NCBI GenBank assembly: GCA_949451605.1
Contig: CASTSB010000001.1
Coordinates: forward strand, 62,001 to 126,000
Source of the DNA: an uncultured Bacilli bacterium
GTDB lineage: Bacteria; Bacillota_I; Bacilli_A; RF39; UBA660
Direction: 5' to 3'
DNA length: 64,000 bases
Numbering within the stretch: the first letter of the stretch is position 1; each line of letters starts with the position of its first letter. Below, piece after piece: positions 27,261-36,419 of the stretch. Below the pieces are notes generated by a model that ran no database searches, was not told the DNA's origin, and saw only the letters and a list, made by a program, of their open reading frames with translations. The position numbers were made by a program, and so were the translations under genes.

Positions 27261-28080
27261 AATTAATTATGTTTTATACTATTTATGTGAGTTTATTATT
27301 TCACTACTAATTTTTGCTTTGGTCTTTTTATTTATTTGTGATAGAACATTATTAAATCCAAATTATATTATTAAAGAATTAGATAGGCATGATTATTATG
27401 AATATTTAGATAAAGAAATAAGAAATGAAATGGATAATTATGTTGTTCAAGCAGGACTTGATTCAAGCGTATTAGATAATATTTATAGTAAAAAAGTAAT
27501 TGAAGAAACAATGAATAATTATATAATTGATTTTTATAAAAATAATGATTTAGAAATTGATTCTTCATCTGTAAAAGAAAATTTGAAAATAAATATTGAT
27601 AATTATTTAGATAATAAAAATATTCAAGCTGCAGATAGTGATTCTTTAGAAAAATTTGTAAAACAAATGACAGATATATATGAAGACTCCTTTAGCATTT
27701 CTAATATAATTGATAAAATGAGTTCTAAAATTAGTAAATTGTCTAATATTATTACAACGCTAATATATATTTCAATATTTAGTTTATTGATTGTAGTTGC
27801 CTTTTTAAAGCTTTATTTTAAGAAAAATATTTTAACTGTTCCGTTATTTACAAGTGCTTTTATAAATTTATTTATAGTTTATTATATAAAATTTTCTATT
27901 GATTTGAAAAATTTAGTACTTTTAAGTAGTAGTAAAATTATTAATTATGTATCTATAGATATAATAGATTATATTAGAAATCTTTCATTTCTTTTAATTA
28001 TTTTTGCTATTGCAATTTATATAATTAATGTTAGAATATCATCTAGAAGTTTAGGTGATAAAAATGAATTTATTAAATAA
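27250..28080 (+). CDS. Membrane protein of unknown function in the sortase unit
   Basis: The 276-residue protein has one N-terminal helix (about residues 8-32), an external domain of about 125 residues rich in Asp, Asn, Lys and Ser, and three C-terminal helices. The ectodomain is acidic and probably helical. The ATG at 27250 follows GTGGGGAAC; an upstream in-frame start at 27214 has no binding site. It overlaps the sortase gene by 11 nt and the next gene by 17 nt. I do not recognise the family; a partner role for the sortase is inferred from coupling only. Confidence 0.65.
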   Translation: MINKINYVLYYLCEFIISLLIFALVFLFICDRTLLNPNYIIKELDRHDYYEYLDKEIRNEMDNYVVQAGLDSSVLDNIYSKKVIEETMNNYIIDFYKNNDLEIDSSSVKENLKINIDNYLDNKNIQAADSDSLEKFVKQMTDIYEDSFSISNIIDKMSSKISKLSNIITTLIYISIFSLLIVVAFLKLYFKKNILTVPLFTSAFINLFIVYYIKFSIDLKNLVLLSSSKIINYVSIDIIDYIRNLSFLLIIFAIAIYIINVRISSRSLGDKNEFIK

Positions 28081-28807
28081 GAAATCAGTTGATGATATAG
28101 ATGTGAAGGAATATTCTTCTTCATTTAATAGAGTGATGAAGTCTATTTATAAACAAGAAGCAGAAGAAAATGGTTTTAAAATAGCTTTTGGTATTGCGAT
28201 TATAATTTTAGGTATTCTTTCAATAAATTACGAATGTTCTAATATTATTTTAATTGGAGTATCAATTAGTTCTTTATTATTTACTTTAATTGATACAATA
28301 TTTGAGAGAAATTCTATTTTATATTTTGTTCCTTTAACAGTACTTTTAATATTTTGCGTTTTCTCTAATGAAGTTACAAATATGCCGATATTTAAAGTGT
28401 TACTTGATCAAAAATTTAATAATTTTATAGTTTTTGCCTCATTTGGATTGTTTTTCTTATTTAATTCTATTATCAGTTTAAGAAAAAGAGAAAAAAATAC
28501 TTTAGAACTTATAACTACTAATGCTAGATTTATGGAAAACTCTAATTATCAATTAAAAAATAGTAATATAATTTTGGAAAAACTCAATAATTTGACTGAA
28601 GTTGTTAAAGATAAGAACATTCATGATGTTGATTTGATAGAGGCTATTAAAGAATTTAGAGAGTATGCAGAAGAAGAGGCTTTTATTAGTGATATTAGAT
28701 TTGATTTATCTAGTCAAGGAGCAAAAGATGGTAGAGAAAAGTTTTCTATTGAAGAAATTGAAGCAGCAATAATTAGAAATAGTGATTTTAATAGAAATTC
28801 AGATTAG
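28064..28807 (+). CDS. Four-helix membrane protein of unknown function in the sortase unit
   Basis: The 247-residue protein has a short cytoplasmic N-terminus, four hydrophobic helices between about residues 34 and 140, and a charged C-terminal tail of about 100 residues with coiled-coil character (LKNSNIILEKLNNLTEVVKD). The ATG at 28064 follows TTAGGTGATAAAA; the GTG at 28055 is part of that site. It is the last gene of the sortase unit, closed by a strong terminator. Function unknown. Confidence 0.65.
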   Translation: MNLLNKKSVDDIDVKEYSSSFNRVMKSIYKQEAEENGFKIAFGIAIIILGILSINYECSNIILIGVSISSLLFTLIDTIFERNSILYFVPLTVLLIFCVFSNEVTNMPIFKVLLDQKFNNFIVFASFGLFFLFNSIISLRKREKNTLELITTNARFMENSNYQLKNSNIILEKLNNLTEVVKDKNIHDVDLIEAIKEFREYAEEEAFISDIRFDLSSQGAKDGREKFSIEEIEAAIIRNSDFNRNSD

Positions 28808-28838
28808 AAATCTTCGTAAGTAAACGAAGATTTTTTGT
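28808..28838 (+). terminator. Intrinsic terminator of the sortase unit
   Basis: AAATCTTCGT (28808-28817) pairs with ACGAAGATTT (28824-28833), followed by a T-run. Confidence 0.9.
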
Positions 28839-28900
28839 TTTAATTTTTTATAAATATTGTTATAATTGGTATGTAAAGATATTTAATTTATGAGGTGTTT

Positions 28901-29602
28901 ATGAGAACAATTAGACAGAATAAAATGATAAAAATTGGAATTCTTGTTTTGGTAATAGGCGGACTTACAATTGGTTTTGCAACTTTTTCTAATAATTTAA
29001 ATATTAGGAGTAGTACAACTGTTAGTCCTGATCCTGATAATTTTAAAATAGTAGCTTCTGCTTCAAGAGAGGACAAAGATATTTTAACTATAACACCAAC
29101 TGTGAATAGGCAAGAATTACTTAATAATGCTGGCACAGCAACAATTTCTAATGCAAAAAATAATTTTTCCATAACTGGGTTGCACGCTACTTTAACTAAG
29201 CCAGGTGATAGAGTAACTTATACTTTTTATGCACATAATATTGGAATATATAAAGCTTATATAGGTGTGTTTCGTCATACTAATATTGGTGATACTGGAA
29301 AAGTTAGAATTTGTACTGCAAGAGATGGAGCTACTGAATCTTTAGTTCAAGAGGCTTGTAAAAATATACATCTTGTTTATTGCTTAAGAGATTATGAATC
29401 AAATGTTTGTCATAGAGCAATAGCAGAAGAAAATGTAATAACTTATAATGGTTCACCTCATAATTTTGAATTACCAATAGGCGATGCTACTGAAATATCT
29501 TTTTATATTGAATATGATTATAATAGTAAATATAGTTTAGCTGATGGCCCATTTGACGTTGAGCTAGGAGACATTAGAATAGAGTTTAATTCTACTAAAT
29601 AA
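28901..29602 (+). CDS. Secreted/anchored protein, paralogue 1 of a three-member family
   Basis: The 233-residue protein starts MRTIRQNKMIKIGILVLV and has one hydrophobic segment ending FATFSNNLNI, then a beta-rich exterior domain. Shared with the genes at 49470 and 59639 are the N-terminus, a V.Y.FY.HN.G...AY segment, a C..R[ED]G[AT]T[ED][SN]LVQ..C motif and a C-terminal ADGPFD[VI] block. The N-terminus resembles those of SipW/TasA-type secreted proteins, but I cannot assign it to that family. GAGGTG at 28892 sets the start. The gene is monocistronic, with TATAAT at 28861-28866. Function unknown; probably a cell-surface protein. Confidence 0.75.
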   Translation: MRTIRQNKMIKIGILVLVIGGLTIGFATFSNNLNIRSSTTVSPDPDNFKIVASASREDKDILTITPTVNRQELLNNAGTATISNAKNNFSITGLHATLTKPGDRVTYTFYAHNIGIYKAYIGVFRHTNIGDTGKVRICTARDGATESLVQEACKNIHLVYCLRDYESNVCHRAIAEENVITYNGSPHNFELPIGDATEISFYIEYDYNSKYSLADGPFDVELGDIRIEFNSTK

Positions 29603-29632
29603 TAATTATGTAGGGTTTGACTCTTTTTTTGT
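29580..29632 (+). terminator. Probable terminator of paralogue 1
   Basis: AGAGT at 29581 and CTAC further in can pair with GTAG and ACTCT at about 29613-29627, with internal bulges, followed by a T-run. Confidence 0.5.
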
Positions 29633-29684
29633 TTGCTTTTAGTTTAATTTATTGTTATACTTCCAAGTAGAAGGTGAGATTTTT

Positions 29685-30647
29685 ATGAAGACATATTTTA
29701 TTACAGGTGGAGCTGGTTTTATTGGTTCTACTTTAACTGAAAGATTATTAAAAGAGGGAAATAAAGTAATTACTATAGATAATTTTAATAGTTATTATGA
29801 TCCTAAATTAAAAGAAGAAAATATTAAAGATTTTTTAGAAAACGATAATTATACTTTATATCAAGGCGACATTAGAGATAGAAGTAAGGTAAGAGAAGTA
29901 TTTAACAATCATAAGATTGATGTTGTTATGCATCTTGCTGCAATGGCTGGTGTTAGACCTTCAATTGAGGATCCAATACTATATCAAGAAGTAAATGGAC
30001 TTGGAACTCAAAATATTTTAGAAGAGGCCAAACTTCATGAAGTAAAAAATTTGGTTCTTGCTTCATCTAGTAGTGTATATGGAAATTGCAAAGAAGTTCC
30101 TTTTAGGGAAGACATGGTAGTTGATTATGCAATTAGTCCTTATGCAGCTACTAAGAAGGCTAATGAAGTAATGGCACATGTGTATCATAAGTTAAATAAA
30201 ATGAATATTATCATGTTGAGATTCTTTACTGTTTATGGTCCTAAACAAAGACCTGATCTTGCAATAAATAAATTCGCAAGACTTATGTTAAATAACGAAG
30301 AAATACCTATGTATGGAGATGGTACTACTTCAAGAGATTACACTTATGTTGATGATATAGTAGATGGAATTGTAAAATCATGTGATTATGTTATGAATAA
30401 TGATAATGTATATGAAATTATAAATATAGGAAGTAATAATCCAATAAGTCTAAAAGAAATGATAGAAGTAATCGGCAAGACTTTGAATATTACTCCTAAA
30501 ATAAAACAACTTCCTATGCAACCAGGTGATGTAGATAGAACTTATGCAGATGTATCTAAAGCAAAGAAGTTGCTTGGCTACGAGCCAAAAGTTAGTTTTG
30601 AATATGGTATTAAATCTTTTGTTGATTGGTATATGAAAAAAAATTAA
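29685..30647 (+). CDS. NAD-dependent epimerase, UDP-glucuronate 4-epimerase-like
   Basis: This 320-residue short-chain epimerase has GGAGFIGS near residue 7, LASSSSVYG, the catalytic Y...K in SPYAATKKANE, and LRFFTVYGPKQRPD. The SPYAATKKANE and GPxxRPD contexts are those of UDP-glucuronate 4-epimerases, though related UDP-hexose epimerases cannot be excluded. Together with Ugd it would convert UDP-GlcA to UDP-GalA for the capsule. The ATG at 29685 follows AAGGTGAG; an ATG at 29652 lies in the promoter region and is rejected. It is monocistronic with a terminator. Confidence 0.85.
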   Translation: MKTYFITGGAGFIGSTLTERLLKEGNKVITIDNFNSYYDPKLKEENIKDFLENDNYTLYQGDIRDRSKVREVFNNHKIDVVMHLAAMAGVRPSIEDPILYQEVNGLGTQNILEEAKLHEVKNLVLASSSSVYGNCKEVPFREDMVVDYAISPYAATKKANEVMAHVYHKLNKMNIIMLRFFTVYGPKQRPDLAINKFARLMLNNEEIPMYGDGTTSRDYTYVDDIVDGIVKSCDYVMNNDNVYEIINIGSNNPISLKEMIEVIGKTLNITPKIKQLPMQPGDVDRTYADVSKAKKLLGYEPKVSFEYGIKSFVDWYMKKN

Positions 30648-30656
30648 ATTTATATA

Positions 30657-30690
30657 AAAAGAGCTAATTGCTCTTTTTATTTTTTTCAAA
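30657..30690 (+). terminator. Intrinsic terminator of the epimerase gene
   Basis: AAAAAGAGC pairs with GCTCTTTTT across a 5-nt loop, followed by a long T-rich run. Confidence 0.9.
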
Positions 30691-30760
30691 ACAATAATTT
30701 TTCTTAATAAAAAATAAATAATTACATATATTAATACTATGAAAATGCAAATTTGGGCAT

Positions 30761-30789
30761 TTTACTTAATAAGAATTATCTGTTATATT
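30761..30789 (+). promoter_or_regulatory. Promoter of the 32-residue gene
   Basis: TTTACT (30761-30766), 17 nt, then TATATT (30784-30789) with an upstream TG (extended -10). A small inverted repeat, AAAATGC...GCATTTT (about 30742-30764), overlaps the -35 and could be an operator or an old terminator. Confidence 0.6.
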
Positions 30790-30811
30790 CTTTGGCGAGG
30801 TGGGGGTATTT

Positions 30812-30910
30812 ATGTATATTATAGGTGGAATTATTATATTTTTTTTGGTTTTTATATTATGTTCTTGCAGGGTAGCAAGTTTAAGTGATAGATATGAAGA
30901 AAAAAGATAG
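30812..30910 (+). CDS. Tiny single-pass membrane protein, 32 residues
   Basis: A strong ribosome binding site (GAGGTGGGGG, 30798-30807) precedes an ORF encoding MYIIGGIIIFFLVFILCSC followed by a short polar tail, RVASLSDRYEEK. One membrane helix followed by a V[AS]S..[DS]R.EE-type tail resembles short membrane proteins seen in many Bacillota that lack a known function. It has its own promoter, and a bidirectional terminator overlaps its stop codon. The helix, spacing and binding site make it a real gene rather than chance. Confidence 0.7.
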   Translation: MYIIGGIIIFFLVFILCSCRVASLSDRYEEKR

Positions 30911-30942
30911 AACTAGTTAGTGTTTAGTTCTATCTTTTATTT
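30902..30942. terminator. Bidirectional terminator between the tiny gene and the SDR gene
   Basis: AAAGATAGAACTA and TAGTTCTATCTTT form a long perfect stem around 30904-30938 with flanking A and T tracts. It serves the tiny gene on the plus strand and the convergent SDR gene on the minus strand. Confidence 0.85.
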
Positions 30943-30943
30943 T

Positions 30944-31858
30944 TTATTTGTCTTTATCTTTTTGCAAGGGAGCAAGCTGTTTTGCTAACATATTTTGAAC
31001 CATTTTAGAGTTATAGAATTTAGATCCTACTTTTCTATTCATTTGATCTTTTTCATATCCTAATGTAATAAGTGAAGTTGAGGCATAGTCAACTATTAAA
31101 GTTTCTCCTGATATGAATCTTGCCATATCACTGTTGATAAATACTAATGGTTCAGCCATTTCTTCTTTAGTTGCAAGCCTTTTAGCTACTCCTGTATGCG
31201 AAATTAAGGCTTCTTCGCCTCCTGCTTCTACTTCAAATTCTTTTTTCATTCCTGTATCTGTAGAGCCTGGTAAAATAGCGTTAACTCTTATTCCTTTTTT
31301 TCCTAATTCTATTGCTTTAAGATTAGTGTAGTAGTTCATTGCTCTTTTTGATAAAGGATAAGCCATCATTCCTAAAGTATCAGGATTTGCCTGCTTATGT
31401 AATTCATCAATCATTTCATCCCATGAAGTACACTTAATAAATTTTTGATATTCTTTAGAAAATTTTTCCCAATTTGTACCACCAGTAGAGGTAACATAGG
31501 CAATTGATCCGCCTTTTTTCATACGTTTTTCTAAGTATTCTTCTGTAATATATTTATTAGCAATAAAATTAACAGTAAAAGTAGTGTAGTAGTTAGTTAT
31601 TGCACCACTTAAACCAGCAACTCCAAAGAATGAATCAATATTATCAGGAATATTTTCAAAAGCTTCATCAATTGAATCTTTATTATTTAAATCAGTTTTA
31701 ATAAATTTTTTTATTCCTTTTAACTTTGCCTCGTTTCTGTCAAGTGCATATACTTTAGCTCCTAAGTCAACTAGCATTTCTACGGTTGCGAGTCCTATTC
31801 CAGAAGAAGCTCCTGTTACAACGCAAACTTTATTCTTATAACCAAAATAATCTTTCAT
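30944..31858 (-). CDS. Short-chain dehydrogenase/reductase, 3-alpha-hydroxysteroid-dehydrogenase-like
   Basis: This 304-residue NAD(P)-dependent oxidoreductase has the cofactor motif TGASSGIG near residue 15, the catalytic YVTSTGG serine region, YPLSKRAM as the Y...K pair, and a GIRVNAILPGSTDTGM loop. The segment FIKTDLNNKDSIDEAFENIP, the GVAGLSG step and the insert before the active-site tyrosine resemble 3-alpha-hydroxysteroid dehydrogenase/carbonyl reductases. The substrate cannot be assigned from sequence. AAAGGAGG precedes the start, and an extended -10 (TGATATAAT) lies upstream. It is divergent from mutS. Confidence 0.8.
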   Translation of the reverse strand: MKDYFGYKNKVCVVTGASSGIGLATVEMLVDLGAKVYALDRNEAKLKGIKKFIKTDLNNKDSIDEAFENIPDNIDSFFGVAGLSGAITNYYTTFTVNFIANKYITEEYLEKRMKKGGSIAYVTSTGGTNWEKFSKEYQKFIKCTSWDEMIDELHKQANPDTLGMMAYPLSKRAMNYYTNLKAIELGKKGIRVNAILPGSTDTGMKKEFEVEAGGEEALISHTGVAKRLATKEEMAEPLVFINSDMARFISGETLIVDYASTSLITLGYEKDQMNRKVGSKFYNSKMVQNMLAKQLAPLQKDKDK

Positions 31859-31979
31859 AAATCCTCCTTTAGTATGTTAATTTTATTATATCACATCGTA
31901 TAAAAAATAATATTTTTTTGTATCTACTTCTTTGTTTTCTCTTTAGTATCTGATATAATAACAACTAGTGGTGAAGTAA

Positions 31980-34532
31980 ATGAAACGCAGTGAAGTAGAT
32001 AGAAATAAATTAAGTCCTATGATGCAACAATATATGGAAATTAAGGATAAATACGATGATAGTATTATCTTTTTTAGACTTGGGGATTTTTATGAAATGT
32101 TTTTTGAAGATGCCATAACTGCATCACGTGTACTTGAACTTACTTTGACTGGTAAACAAGCAGGTCTTAGTGAAAGAGTTCCTATGTGTGGAATTCCTCA
32201 TCATGCATACTCAACTTATGTTGATACACTTATCGATAAAGGATATAAAGTGGCAATTGTAGAGCAAATAGAGGATCCTAAAGAAGCAAAAGGCATGGTT
32301 CAAAGAGATGTTGTGCAGGTAATAACAAAAGGAACTAGAATAGATTCTAATATTGATAGTAAGAATAATAATTTTATTGCGAATATTTATGCGTTTTCAT
32401 ATTGTTTTGGGATTAGTTATATTGATATTTCAACTGGAGAAGTTTATTGTTCTTTGGTTGAAGGTGAAAGTGATAGAATAATTAAAGAAGTTATACGACA
32501 TAACTTTAAAGAGGTAATTGTAAATAATGATATAGATCGCGAAATAGTTGATAATTTAAGGACTCAACACGAAATATTAGTTACAATAACTAAAGATGAA
32601 CTTGATGATAAAAATTACGAATATATTTATAAGGATATAGAAGATGTTAGGCTAATAAGCACCTTAAAACATTTGCTTTTCTATATATTAGATACTAAAA
32701 AAGGTGATATGCATCATTTACAAAGAGCTCAGATTTTAAAAGGAAGCGAGTACTTAGAATTTGATGTAAATACTAAAAAGAATTTGGAACTTGTTGAGAC
32801 TCTAAGAAATAGAGAAAGACAATATAGTTTATTATGGCTTCTAGATAAATGTAAGACTGCGATGGGATCAAGATATTTAAAAAATAATATTGAAAATCCC
32901 TTAACTGATAAAGATATGATAGAAAGACGTTATGATATAGTTTCTAAGCTATCTACAGAATTTATCTTAAGAGACGATTTAATAAAAGAATTATCAAATG
33001 TATATGATTTAGAGAGATTATGTGGACGTATTACTTATGGTAATTTAAATGCTAAAGATCTATTACAATTAAAGAGTTCTATTTCTTCACTTCCTAGAAT
33101 AAAAGAAATTTTAGAAGAACTAAAATATGATAAAAAAATAGAAACATTTGAAGATTTATACTTATTACTAGATAAGGCTATTTTAGAAGATGCTCCATTT
33201 ACTTTACATGAGGGAAGATTAATAAAAGAAGGCTATAATGAAGAACTAGATCAATTAAAAAGTATAAGTAGTGGTTCAAAAGATTATATTTTGACTTTAG
33301 AAAAGGAAGAAAAAGAACGTACAGGAATCAAAAACTTAAAAGTTGGTTTTAATAAGGTTTTTGGTTATTATATAGAAGTTTCTAAAGGTCAAGTTGAGCT
33401 TGTAAAGGAAGAATATGGCTATGAAAGAAAACAAACACTTGCTAATTGTGAGAGATATATAACTAAGGATTTAAAAGAGAAAGAGAATATTATTCTTGGT
33501 GCTGAAGAAAAAATTATAAATTTAGAATATAAGTTATTTATGGATATTCGCGAAGTTGTAAAAAGATATGTTAGCAAACTTCAAAAAGTAGCTAGAATTA
33601 TATCTGAGGTAGATATGTTACAGTCTTTTTCAATTGTTTCTGATAATTATAAGTTTGTAAGACCAGAACTTACAACTGATAGAGTAGTAAAAATGATTGA
33701 ATGTAGACATCCAGTTGTAGAGCAAGTAATGAAAGATAAGTATATTGCTAATGATATCATTATGGATAAAACTACTGATATCTTGCTTATTACTGGCCCT
33801 AATATGGCTGGAAAGTCTACTTATATGCGTCAATGTGCTATTACTGTAATAATGGCTCAAATAGGTTGTTTTGTACCATGTAAAAGTTGTTTAATGCCAA
33901 TTTTTGATAAGATATTTACAAGAATTGGAGCTAGTGATGATTTGGTATCTGGAGAATCTACATTTATGGTAGAAATGAAAGAAGCTAATTATGCGATTAG
34001 TGAAGCAACTGAAAATAGTTTGATTTTATTTGATGAGTTGGGTCGTGGAACTGCGACTTATGATGGAATGAGTCTTGCTCAAGCAATTCTTGAATATATT
34101 CATGATAGTATAAAGGCAAAGACTATGTTTTCTACACATTATCATGAACTTACTTCGCTTGAAAAAGATTTAAAGCATTTGAAGAATGTTCATGTATCAG
34201 CTATTGAAGATAATGGACATATTACGTTTCTTCATAAAGTAAAGGCAGGGGCAGTTGATAAGAGCTATGGTATTCATGTAGCTAGTCTTGCTAAATTACC
34301 TAAATCTCTAATTGATCGTGCAGATGATATTTTAAATGTTTATGAGAAGAAAAATATTAAAAAAGAAACATTTACTCAAACTTCATTATTTGAACTTACT
34401 GAATCTGAATCAGTAGAAAAAGTAGATCCAATTAGAGAAAAACTTAAGGAACTAAATCCGCTTGAAATGACGCCTATGGAAGCTCTTAGCTATTTATATG
34501 AGTTAAATAAAGAGGCAAAGGAAAAGAAATAA
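31980..34532 (+). CDS. mutS: DNA mismatch repair protein MutS
   Basis: MutS recognises mismatches and recruits MutL. The 850-residue protein has the full domain series: the N-terminal mismatch-contact motif GDFYEMF near residue 36, the connector, the lever and clamp region, and the ATPase with Walker A GPNMAGKST near residues 606-614 and LFDELGRGTATYDG. A C-terminal dimerisation stretch follows. TGATATAAT (31951-31959) and GGTGA precede the start. No mutL is next to it. Mismatch-repair status is relevant to the poly-G tract at 4555, because repair activity sets tract slippage rates. Confidence 0.97.
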   Translation: MKRSEVDRNKLSPMMQQYMEIKDKYDDSIIFFRLGDFYEMFFEDAITASRVLELTLTGKQAGLSERVPMCGIPHHAYSTYVDTLIDKGYKVAIVEQIEDPKEAKGMVQRDVVQVITKGTRIDSNIDSKNNNFIANIYAFSYCFGISYIDISTGEVYCSLVEGESDRIIKEVIRHNFKEVIVNNDIDREIVDNLRTQHEILVTITKDELDDKNYEYIYKDIEDVRLISTLKHLLFYILDTKKGDMHHLQRAQILKGSEYLEFDVNTKKNLELVETLRNRERQYSLLWLLDKCKTAMGSRYLKNNIENPLTDKDMIERRYDIVSKLSTEFILRDDLIKELSNVYDLERLCGRITYGNLNAKDLLQLKSSISSLPRIKEILEELKYDKKIETFEDLYLLLDKAILEDAPFTLHEGRLIKEGYNEELDQLKSISSGSKDYILTLEKEEKERTGIKNLKVGFNKVFGYYIEVSKGQVELVKEEYGYERKQTLANCERYITKDLKEKENIILGAEEKIINLEYKLFMDIREVVKRYVSKLQKVARIISEVDMLQSFSIVSDNYKFVRPELTTDRVVKMIECRHPVVEQVMKDKYIANDIIMDKTTDILLITGPNMAGKSTYMRQCAITVIMAQIGCFVPCKSCLMPIFDKIFTRIGASDDLVSGESTFMVEMKEANYAISEATENSLILFDELGRGTATYDGMSLAQAILEYIHDSIKAKTMFSTHYHELTSLEKDLKHLKNVHVSAIEDNGHITFLHKVKAGAVDKSYGIHVASLAKLPKSLIDRADDILNVYEKKNIKKETFTQTSLFELTESESVEKVDPIREKLKELNPLEMTPMEALSYLYELNKEAKEKK

Positions 34533-34590
34533 GTATTTAGAAATGCTTTTAAAAAAATATATACTATGATAAAATTAGGGTGGTGATTAT

Positions 34591-34992
34591 ATGAAGAGTA
34601 GAAGTGAACTTAGAGAAGTCATAATGAAAGTTTTGTATCAGATTAATTTATTTGCTGATACAGATGTTTCTTATGATATTGACAATTTAATTAAAGAACA
34701 AATGGAAATACAAAATGACTATATAAATGAAACGGTAAAAGGTGTAGTTGAAAATCAACAAAAAATAAATGAACTTGCGAATAAATATTTGAAAGATTGG
34801 ACTATGGACAGATTAAATAAAGTAGATCAAGCAATTATTTCTTTAGCAATCTATGAATTAATCTATACTGATATTCCTAGTGTAGTAGCAATAAATGAAG
34901 CAATTGAGTTATCTAAGAAGTATTCTGATGAAGCGGTAACAAAAATGATTAATGGTGTTTTAGATAAGATATATCATGAAGAAGAGAAATAG
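34591..34992 (+). CDS. nusB: Transcription antitermination factor NusB
   Basis: NusB binds boxA RNA with NusE for rRNA antitermination. The protein has 133 residues, the usual length, is all-helical and contains the typical C-terminal VAINEAIELSKKYSDE and INGVLDKI segments. The start follows AGGGTGGTGATT. It precedes xseA, a frequent neighbour in Bacillota. Confidence 0.93.
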   Translation: MKSRSELREVIMKVLYQINLFADTDVSYDIDNLIKEQMEIQNDYINETVKGVVENQQKINELANKYLKDWTMDRLNKVDQAIISLAIYELIYTDIPSVVAINEAIELSKKYSDEAVTKMINGVLDKIYHEEEK

Positions 34993-35030
34993 TACGCGAG
35001 TATTTATTTCTTTATTTTTAGAGGTGTTAA

Positions 35031-36419
35031 ATGCAAGATAAATATATAACAGTATCACAATTAACTAAGTATATTAAATATAAGATAGATAATGATGTCC
35101 ATTTAAATGAAGTGTTTTTAAAAGGAGAAATATCTAACTTTAAAGCACATAGTAGGGGTCATTTTTACTTTACATTAAAAGATGAAGGTTCAAGAATTAA
35201 CGCTATTATGTTTGCTTCTAGTACAAAAAATATTAAATTTACTCCAACTGATGGAATGAAAGTTATGGTTACTGGTAAAATTAGTGTTTTTGAAGCAAAC
35301 GGTGGTTATCAAATTTATGTTAATGAAATGTTAGAAGATGGAGTAGGAAACTTATATATCGCTTTTGAACAATTAAAAAAGAAATTAGAGGCTGAAGGGT
35401 TATTTGATGGGGGCAGTAAGAAAAAGATACCAAAAATACCTAATAGGATTGGAGTAATTACTGCATCAACTGGAGCGGCTATTAAAGATATTATCTCTAC
35501 AATTAAAAGAAGATGGCCACTATGTGAGGTTATATTATTTCCATCTCTTGTTCAAGGTGAAGAAGCAGCATCAGATATTGTAATGCAAATTAAGAGAGCA
35601 GAACAATATGATTTAGATACATTAATAGTTGGACGTGGTGGAGGAAGTATCGAAGATTTGTGGCCTTTTAATGAAGAAATAGTTGCTAGAGCAATATATG
35701 ATTGTACTATTCCAACTATAAGTGCCGTTGGCCATGAAATTGACTTTACGATAGCTGACTTTGTAGCTGATTTACGCGCACCAACTCCAACAGGAGCTGC
35801 TGAAATGGCAGTGCCTCAAATAAGTGATGTTAATAATTATTTAAACCAATTGAAAATAAGATTAAATAAAAGTATTCAAAATAGTATTATTCATAATAAA
35901 CAGAGATTGGAAAGTATTAAGAGTAAGTATGTCTTTACTAATCCAATAAGTATTTATCAAACAAAAGAGATGCTTTTTGATAGCCTATTTGATCGAATCA
36001 AATATGCAATGAGTGATTTTGTTAAGAATTATCGAAATAAGCTAAATGAAATAAGAAACAGTTATATTTTTTCAACTCCTAATGCTATTTATAAGGATAA
36101 AAGATTTAAATATAATGATTTGATTACTAAACTTGAATTTAATATAAAAAGTTTAGTTAATAGTAAAGAAAGAACTTTGATTAATGTAAAGAGTTCCTAT
36201 ATTCTACAAAATCCTTATCATTTGATAGATAAAAAATCAAATAAATATTTAAATTTAGTTTCTAAACTTGAAACTCTTAGCCCATTATTAACTTTAAAAA
36301 GAGGATATAGTATGACTAAGTTTAATGGTAAAGTAATTGAAAATTGTAAAGAGTTAAAAAAGGACGATAAAATTGAAATTGAGTTTAGAGATGGTAAAGT
36401 GGATGCTAAGGTGATATGA
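35031..36419 (+). CDS. xseA: Exodeoxyribonuclease VII large subunit
   Basis: The 462-residue catalytic subunit has an N-terminal OB-fold (FLKGEISNFKAHSRGHFYF), the central PNRIGVITASTGAAIKDI and GRGGGSIEDLWPFNEE motifs, GHEIDFTIADFVADLRAPTP, and a long helical C-terminal region that binds XseB subunits. The enzyme degrades single-stranded DNA to oligonucleotides. Its stop overlaps the start of the next small gene, and xseB follows that gene. Confidence 0.97.
   Translation: MQDKYITVSQLTKYIKYKIDNDVHLNEVFLKGEISNFKAHSRGHFYFTLKDEGSRINAIMFASSTKNIKFTPTDGMKVMVTGKISVFEANGGYQIYVNEMLEDGVGNLYIAFEQLKKKLEAEGLFDGGSKKKIPKIPNRIGVITASTGAAIKDIISTIKRRWPLCEVILFPSLVQGEEAASDIVMQIKRAEQYDLDTLIVGRGGGSIEDLWPFNEEIVARAIYDCTIPTISAVGHEIDFTIADFVADLRAPTPTGAAEMAVPQISDVNNYLNQLKIRLNKSIQNSIIHNKQRLESIKSKYVFTNPISIYQTKEMLFDSLFDRIKYAMSDFVKNYRNKLNEIRNSYIFSTPNAIYKDKRFKYNDLITKLEFNIKSLVNSKERTLINVKSSYILQNPYHLIDKKSNKYLNLVSKLETLSPLLTLKRGYSMTKFNGKVIENCKELKKDDKIEIEFRDGKVDAKVI

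Noticed and set aside
28901-29602. Calling the secreted paralogues TasA or camelysin
   Set aside because: Only the export segment is similar; the downstream conserved blocks do not match the TasA/camelysin sequence patterns that I know.
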